This document shows, piece by piece, positions 60,502-64,000 of a DNA stretch of 64,000 nucleotides. The position numbers and the translations under genes are program-made. Source of the DNA: Actinoalloteichus hymeniacidonis (GTDB taxonomy: Bacteria; Actinomycetota; Actinomycetes; Mycobacteriales; Pseudonocardiaceae); NCBI RefSeq assembly GCF_014203365.1, contig NZ_JACHIS010000001.1:5580001-5644000 (forward strand), given 5' to 3'. The notes under the pieces were generated by a model. It saw only the letters and a program-made list of their open reading frames with translations, was not told the DNA's origin and made no database searches. Numbering within the stretch: the stretch's first letter is position 1; every line of letters starts with the position of its first letter.

Positions 60502-60620
60502 CTGCTGTACAGCAGAGGGAGCCGCTGTCCTCATCCCGCCGACCTGGCGTCAGCCCGATCAGTCGTGTCAAGGGGGCACCGGGAGACCTTGGTGAGGGTT
60601 CTGCGGTCTGCCCCCTTGAC
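60502..60620. repeat. Palindrome and long inverted repeat in the element end
   Basis: CTGCTGTACAGCAG (60502-60515) is a perfect palindrome. GTCAAGGGGGCA (60567-60578) and TGCCCCCTTGAC (60609-60620) are a perfect 12-base inverted pair 30 bases apart. Both lie in the gene-free part of the element and may be protein-binding sites or replication/transfer signals. Confidence 0.5.
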
Positions 60621-61103
60621 GCGGCTGATAGCCCTTGGGGAGGTCGGTGGGATGAGGACTTCGGGACCACCTTCCCATCCGGCACCGGCTTGCCCCTTCC
60701 CTCATCCTGTTGATCTGCCTGCCCGGCGAGGGCATCTCTTCTGCACGCGAACCCGCTCCCGAGCAGCGGGCAGTTTCACGCGGTCCAGCCCGACGACCGG
60801 TGACGACCGCGGCACGGGACCGATCTCTCAGTGGCAACCTGTGGTCAACTCGATTCGCGCAGCGAGTCGCGTTGTCCATAGGGCGGCAGCCGGAGCGCCT
60901 GGACCAGCTCTGCCACGGCGACCACCCTCGCGCTCCGTGGGACTGCTCCACCCACCGAGCAGCACAACTGGTCCACGTCGGCCAGCACGTCACGCCCTCT
61001 GCCCGTGTTCTTCGGGCGTCCCTCTGCTCAATCCCTGAGTCCTGGCCGCCCGGCCGCGCCGGACCGGCCGCCAGGCCGCATGCCGGGGTGGTCGGAGCGG
61101 CCA

Positions 61104-61131
61104 GCGGCCCCCGGCGTGAGCCGGGGGCCGC
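61104..61131. repeat. GC hairpin upstream of the GntR gene
   Basis: GCGGCCCCCGGC and GCCGGGGGCCGC form a perfect 12-base stem with a 4-base loop, 155 bases ahead of the GntR start. No T-run follows. It may insulate the regulator from upstream reading. Confidence 0.45.
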
Positions 61132-61230
61132 GCTTGATGAAGTAAAGAAACTCTGAACACACCAGCGGTGCGGGGCCTGAGGCGTAGATCTCCTTGGCTG
61201 AGAGGACAGACAACCAGGTGATATGTTCGT

Positions 61231-61246
61231 GGTGGCCTACGCCAGA
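61231..61246 (+). promoter_or_regulatory. GntR autoregulatory operator (degenerate copy)
   Basis: GGTGGCCTACGCCAGA matches the two perfect 16-base palindromes downstream of the gene (GGTGGCCTAGGCCACC) at 13 of 16 positions. It is 41 bases ahead of the GTG start and just after a TATGTT box, so it probably mediates self-repression. Confidence 0.55.
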
Positions 61247-61286
61247 AGCCACCAACGTTCCGGGCGGCCGAGAGAGAGGAAGAGAA

Positions 61287-62030
61287 GTGTCACCAGTAAT
61301 TGACCGACCAGTGCCGCCCTATCTACAGGTGCTGGAACACATCCGAAATCAGATCATCGATGGCACGCTCGCGCCCGGGGCTTCTGTCCCGTCTGAGCGT
61401 CAGATTGTGGTGGACTGGGAGGTCTCCAGATCTACCGCCACCAAGGTTCTCGCGGCGCTACGGGCTGATGGTCTCGTTGAGTCCATTCAGGGTGTCGGGA
61501 CCATCGTTCGCGCTGCGGCACTACGTCCAGAGTCGCCACAGGATCGTTTCGCGCGCGCACGGCGCACCGGGAAGATCTACGGGCCCGACGAGTACGCCAA
61601 GATCACCGAAGCTTCCCTCGCTGCCGCATCCGCTTACCTTGCGGACGTATTCGGCATCGATGAGGGTCGAGACCTGATCCGTCGCGTGCGCGTGACGTAT
61701 AGAGGCGATAGTCCGATCTCGCTCTCGACTTCGTGGTTCGACGCCTCCCATGCGGAGACCGCACCGGCATTGCTCACGACGGAACGAATCAAGGGCGGAA
61801 CTGCTGCGTATCTCGAGCAAACCGCAAACCTGGTCATCGCACGCGGACGCGATGACAAGTCGGCACGAACGGCGACGACGGAGGACAGCGAGGCGCTGGG
61901 TGTTCCCATCGGCTCACCCGTCCTGGCTGGACGAAACACCGTGTGGACTGAGGACGGCGTGGTGATCGAGTACGGCGAATCGGTCCGCCCAGCGAACCAC
62001 TGGGCCTCGACGTCCTGGCTCCTCGACTAG
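61287..62030 (+). CDS. GntR-family regulator with UTRA domain (KorSA-like)
   Basis: A 247-residue repressor starting at the GTG at 61287, with GAGAGAGGAAG upstream. The winged HTH spans about residues 10-72 (YLQVLEHIRNQIIDGTLAPG, VPSERQIVVDWEVSRSTATK, VLAALRADGLVESIQGVGTI). The UTRA ligand domain follows from about residue 95 (FARARRTGKIYGPDEY to VIEYGESVRPANHWA). In AICEs such as pSAM2 the KorSA protein of this type silences the element's replication and transfer activator. Operator-like palindromes lie upstream and downstream. A strong terminator closes the gene. Confidence 0.88.
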   Translation: MSPVIDRPVPPYLQVLEHIRNQIIDGTLAPGASVPSERQIVVDWEVSRSTATKVLAALRADGLVESIQGVGTIVRAAALRPESPQDRFARARRTGKIYGPDEYAKITEASLAAASAYLADVFGIDEGRDLIRRVRVTYRGDSPISLSTSWFDASHAETAPALLTTERIKGGTAAYLEQTANLVIARGRDDKSARTATTEDSEALGVPIGSPVLAGRNTVWTEDGVVIEYGESVRPANHWASTSWLLD

Positions 62031-62045
62031 CAATCCAGCCAGATG

Positions 62046-62086
62046 GTGAATCCCCAGGAAGCTAACAGTCCTGGGGATTCACTCTT
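62046..62086 (+). terminator. Intrinsic terminator after the GntR gene
   Basis: GTGAATCCCCAGGA (62046-62059) and TCCTGGGGATTCAC (62069-62082) make a perfect 14-base stem with a 9-base loop, followed by TCTTTT. Confidence 0.88.
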
Positions 62087-62104
62087 TTGGAGCAGCAAAC
62101 CGGC

Positions 62105-62189
62105 TTGACGGTGGCCTAGGCCACCTGCCATAGTGGACACACAACACAAGATGTCTCAATCAAGAGAAAAGCGGGTGGCCTAGGCCACC
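62105..62189 (+). promoter_or_regulatory. Promoter with two perfect GntR operators
   Basis: TTGACG (62105-62110) and CATAGT (62129-62134) form a promoter with an 18-base spacer. The perfect palindrome GGTGGCCTAGGCCACC sits in the spacer (62110-62125) and again at 62174-62189, 25 bases before the next gene. With the GntR bound, this promoter should be fully shut. Confidence 0.7.
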
Positions 62190-62214
62190 GCCTACTCACC
62201 GACCAGGAGCAAGC

Positions 62215-62571
62215 ATGAAGAACATCCCCGTGAACCTGACCGGATACAAGCTGATGATCACCGAAGCGCCCCAGATGAAGATGCGTACGGATGACGTGAC
62301 GGGCGTGGAGTCGGTAGCGACCGGCTTCGACGGCGCACCCCAGTTCGTGGTGAAGCTCTTCATGAAGAAGCGCCCCGTTGAGGGTGAGCGGGTGCCGAAG
62401 GGTGAGGAGTACGCGGTGACTCTTCGAGCGGACCCGGGTGACGGATTCGATGAGGGTTCCTACGTCGAGCTGATCGACGCAACGGTAAGCCCGTGGCAGA
62501 ACCAGCGTGGAAGTCGGTTCTCTTCGGGTATCTCGTTTTCCGCGCTGGGCCTGAAGCCGACCGGCCGATAG
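62215..62571 (+). CDS. Conserved AICE small regulatory protein (SCO3933-like)
   Basis: A 118-residue soluble protein beginning MKNIPVNLTGYKLMITEAPQ, with AGGAGCAAGC upstream. The middle (GAPQFVVKLFMKKRP) and the end (QNQRGSRFSSGISFSALGLK) resemble a family of small proteins found next to korSA-type genes in actinomycete integrative elements, where they are called regulatory proteins of the SCO3933 type. That name rests on recall of the pattern, not a search. The gene is directly controlled by the double-operator promoter. Confidence 0.7.
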   Translation: MKNIPVNLTGYKLMITEAPQMKMRTDDVTGVESVATGFDGAPQFVVKLFMKKRPVEGERVPKGEEYAVTLRADPGDGFDEGSYVELIDATVSPWQNQRGSRFSSGISFSALGLKPTGR

Positions 62572-62884
62572 ACGCTCGCGCATTCAGCTCGATTTCTTTC
62601 TTTGTTCGTGAAGGCGATCTCAACCTGCCTGTTTGTTCTTTGAAAACTTCACAGTGGATAAGTGCGCCCAAAAACAAGATTGTTTGCGGCATTGTGCCCG
62701 CTTGTTCTTTTCTAACTGAATATACGGGTTGACTCGCGATGTCGGCCCATCCCGCGTGACGTGGTTCTCAACTCTCTCGGGATGGGCCTGGTGGCGCGTC
62801 AAACCACAGGAATACGGCGCGAATGAATACAGGGAGGCGAAATGGTTCAGGGTTACACGGGTGGCGCGTGTATCGGAAAGGCGG
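62572..62884. other. AT-richer gap in the element
   Basis: About 310 bases with clearly lower GC than the rest of the window and T-rich stretches. I see no supported gene. A TTG-led frame from 62729 continues into the small Cys gene but lacks a ribosome site. A promoter for the next genes may lie near 62640-62665. Confidence 0.4.
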
Positions 62885-62986
62885 ATGAGGATGGCTGACT
62901 GGACATGTGGTGTTCGGGTTCTTCCGCCCAAGCCGTGGATCTGTGATCGGTGCGGATGGGTCGGGCTGGCCTGCACCTGCAAGTAA
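62885..62986 (+). CDS. Very small zinc-ribbon-like protein
   Basis: A 33-residue frame from the ATG at 62885 (MRMADWTCGVRVLPPKPWIC) with AAGGCGG upstream. It ends DRCGWVGLACTCK. The cysteine pattern C-x-x-C ... C-x-C is of a zinc ribbon. The same frame is open from a TTG at 62729 (85 residues), so a longer form cannot be excluded. Small Cys-rich proteins of this kind are common in AICE cargo; the function is unknown. Confidence 0.5.
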   Translation: MRMADWTCGVRVLPPKPWICDRCGWVGLACTCK

Positions 62987-63071
62987 CAAGACCCGACCGG
63001 CGCTGTCCCCGCCCATTCGAGCTGGGCGGGGACAGCGTTCGCATTCTACAGGGAAGTAGGTACAGACGTTG

Positions 63072-63191
63072 GTGTGTGAGTTGTGTGGTGCCCGTTCAGT
63101 GGTGGCGGTGGTGTGGGGCTGGAACTCCTGTGCTCGCTGCGCACGGCCGGTCCGCTCGGAGGGCGTCCAGTACGGGGTGGTGTCGCCATGA
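63072..63191 (+). CDS. Very small CxxC protein, first of a coupled trio
   Basis: A 39-residue frame from the GTG at 63072: VCELCGARSVVAVVWGWNSC then ARCARPVRSEG. Two C-x-x-C pairs about 18 residues apart make a neat zinc knuckle. Its TGA overlaps the ATG of the next gene (ATGA at 63188), the best evidence that it is translated. The ribosome site is weak. The function is unknown. Confidence 0.55.
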   Translation: MCELCGARSVVAVVWGWNSCARCARPVRSEGVQYGVVSP

Positions 63192-63529
63192 CCGGATCCG
63201 AGGTGAGGCAGAAGGGTCTGGCCGCATTGAAACGGATCGAGCGCGAAATCCGGATCGCTCAATCCGTGGCATGGAAGTCGTCGGACCCAGGTGAGAAGGC
63301 GCGGGCGTATACCCGTATTTCACGGTTGTACGACCTGCAAGCGAGCTGGTGGTTCTGGATGTTCTGGACGGTTCCCGATATCGAAATGGACGAGCTGAGG
63401 CAGCGGGCTTACGTAGGCGCGAAGTGCAGCAACGACGAACGGTCCCGTTTCTACGCCGATGTCGCGGAGAAGTATTACGGTCTCACCGGAGGTGACCCTG
63501 GAATGGGCCACGAAGGGTGGCCGGGATGA
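63188..63529 (+). CDS. Hypothetical helical protein (113 aa) of the element
   Basis: A protein of about 113 residues starting MTGSEVRQKGLAALKRIERE, rich in charged helices and tryptophan (SWWFWMFWTVPDIEMDEL near the middle). No family is recognised. It overlaps the gene before it and the gene after it by four bases each (ATGA at 63188 and 63526). The frame opens at 63083, but the upstream gene occupies that stretch in another phase. Confidence 0.62.
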   Translation: MTGSEVRQKGLAALKRIEREIRIAQSVAWKSSDPGEKARAYTRISRLYDLQASWWFWMFWTVPDIEMDELRQRAYVGAKCSNDERSRFYADVAEKYYGLTGGDPGMGHEGWPG

Positions 63530-63642
63530 CAAGTGATCTCATTCTGTGTCTTCAGGGTAAGCACGTTTTCCAGACATCGGGGTGGTGCCTCTCCTGCGGT
63601 ATGCCTGACCCCATCAATACCCCGATAAGCACTGAAGATTGA
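63526..63642 (+). CDS. Very small Cys-containing protein, last of the trio
   Basis: A 38-residue frame from the ATG at 63526 (MTSDLILCLQGKHVFQTSGW) with C-x-x-C in WCLSCGMPD. Its ATG overlaps the stop of the 113-residue gene (ATGA). It is below the usual size limit of gene callers. The function is unknown; with its neighbours it forms a Cys-rich micro-operon. Confidence 0.52.
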   Translation: MTSDLILCLQGKHVFQTSGWCLSCGMPDPINTPISTED

Positions 63643-63758
63643 TCAACTAGAGACTGAGAATATCGCGTTGGTCTGACCGTGCCTTTCATTCACCGGCTTG
63701 TGTCGGTGAATGGGAGGGGCGCATCAGCCTGAACAAGACAAGAAAGGGGAGCACCTCG

Positions 63759-64000
63759 GTGCAGATCGAAGCAATCAACAAGGCGTCACAGGAGAAATAC
63801 CAGTCGATGGTGACGGCGCTGAACGCGGTTTTGTTGGCGTTGGAGGAGTCGGACAAGCTCATCAAGAAGATGGGCGAGAAGCCCAACGTGGCGTTCTCCG
63901 GCTGGCAGAACTCGGTAGATAAGGAGGATGTGAAGAAAGCCCGAGAGAAGGCGGGGCGCTCGTTGGAAGATTTCAGGGCTGACTTGAAGACGTATGAGGC
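63759..64000 (+). CDS. Hypothetical protein, start only (runs off window)
   Basis: Starts at the GTG at 63759 with AAAGGGGAG eight bases upstream; 80 codons are visible with no stop. The product is charged and helical (IEAINKASQEKYQSMVTALN, EESDKLIKKMGEKP, KKAREKAGRSLEDFRADL), probably a coiled coil. No family is recognised from this part. Confidence 0.6.
   Translation, partial: MQIEAINKASQEKYQSMVTALNAVLLALEESDKLIKKMGEKPNVAFSGWQNSVDKEDVKKAREKAGRSLEDFRADLKTYE

Larger units (their letters stand above)
60363..64000. mobile_element. End of an actinomycete integrative element (AICE-like), continuing past window
   Basis: The element boundary is set by the tRNA-Ala half gene at 60363-60404. Inside, in order: phased repeats, several palindromes and about 880 bases without a gene (60405-61286), then a KorSA-type GntR regulator with its operators, then a run of small genes including Cys-rich ones. 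This matches the non-integrase end of AICEs. Neither an integrase nor transfer (FtsK-like) genes are seen, so they must lie beyond 64000 together with the intact tRNA-Ala if the reading is right. Confidence 0.6.

Noticed and set aside
60405-61286. Genes in the element end (frames at 60426-60713, 60710-61156 and others)
   Set aside because: All overlap palindromes or hairpins, lack ribosome sites and show no recognisable product.

Overview
This is a high-GC actinobacterial chromosome segment. It most resembles a Pseudonocardiaceae-type actinomycete (inference from gene families and order; no search was run). Supporting signs are GTG/TTG starts, four-base ATGA/GTGA gene overlaps, an XRE/DUF5753 + DUF397 pair, an ECF41 sigma factor, an F420-dependent Ddn-like enzyme and an Rpf gene. 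The housekeeping order pmt / rsmI / pabB / metG / tatD / rpf / rsmA / ispE / ABC-F also matches the well-known block around Rv1002c-Rv1011 of mycobacteria.

Layout. 1-5240: ABC-F protein, two MFS exporters and ispE. 5358-8440: a metNIQ methionine importer under a SAM-I riboswitch. 8927-11117: a flavoprotein and its ECF41 sigma factor. 11153-14066: a leftward operon of five small genes, each overlapping the next by four bases, with Cys motifs in several products, facing a rightward XRE/DUF397 pair. 14206-16025: an AT-richer toxin-like gene followed by three paralogous candidate immunity genes. 16113-18041: a TetR-controlled SDR/Ddn cluster. 18548-21922: a large DUF4132 protein. 21962-26957: rsmA, rpf, tatD and metG. 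About 16.7 kb of accessory genes therefore separate rsmA from ispE, which are normally adjacent.

27046-29466: a PadR repressor with twin operators and a Drr-type ABC exporter whose ATPase gene carries a one-base frameshift. 29968-33784: pabB, rsmI and pmt. 33792-36936: a LuxR/NarL two-component system with a DUF418 membrane protein. 37165-42049: an aminopeptidase, then a MoxR-ATPase/VWA/hypothetical operon and a small HTH protein. 42155-50594: mostly small redox enzymes, each with its own regulator (LysR, ArsR, TetR, AraC) and several clear operator palindromes. 50668-53152: a VanY-like carboxypeptidase divergent from an OmpR/histidine-kinase pair. 53228-54023: a CPBP protease gene broken by several frameshifts. 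54226-56935: a rifampin phosphotransferase behind a rifamycin-associated element (RAE). 57067-59166: a lipoprotein serine hydrolase and a GAP-family membrane protein.

59551-60240 holds 23 identical 30-bp tandem repeats. Next to them lie a tRNA terminator and the 3' half of a tRNA-Ala(CGC) gene (60363-60404). I read this half gene as the attachment-site scar of an integrative element that runs rightward past the window end. The element shows phased repeats beside the att site, a GntR/UTRA (KorSA-type) repressor with three matching operator sites, and a chain of very small, partly Cys-rich genes.
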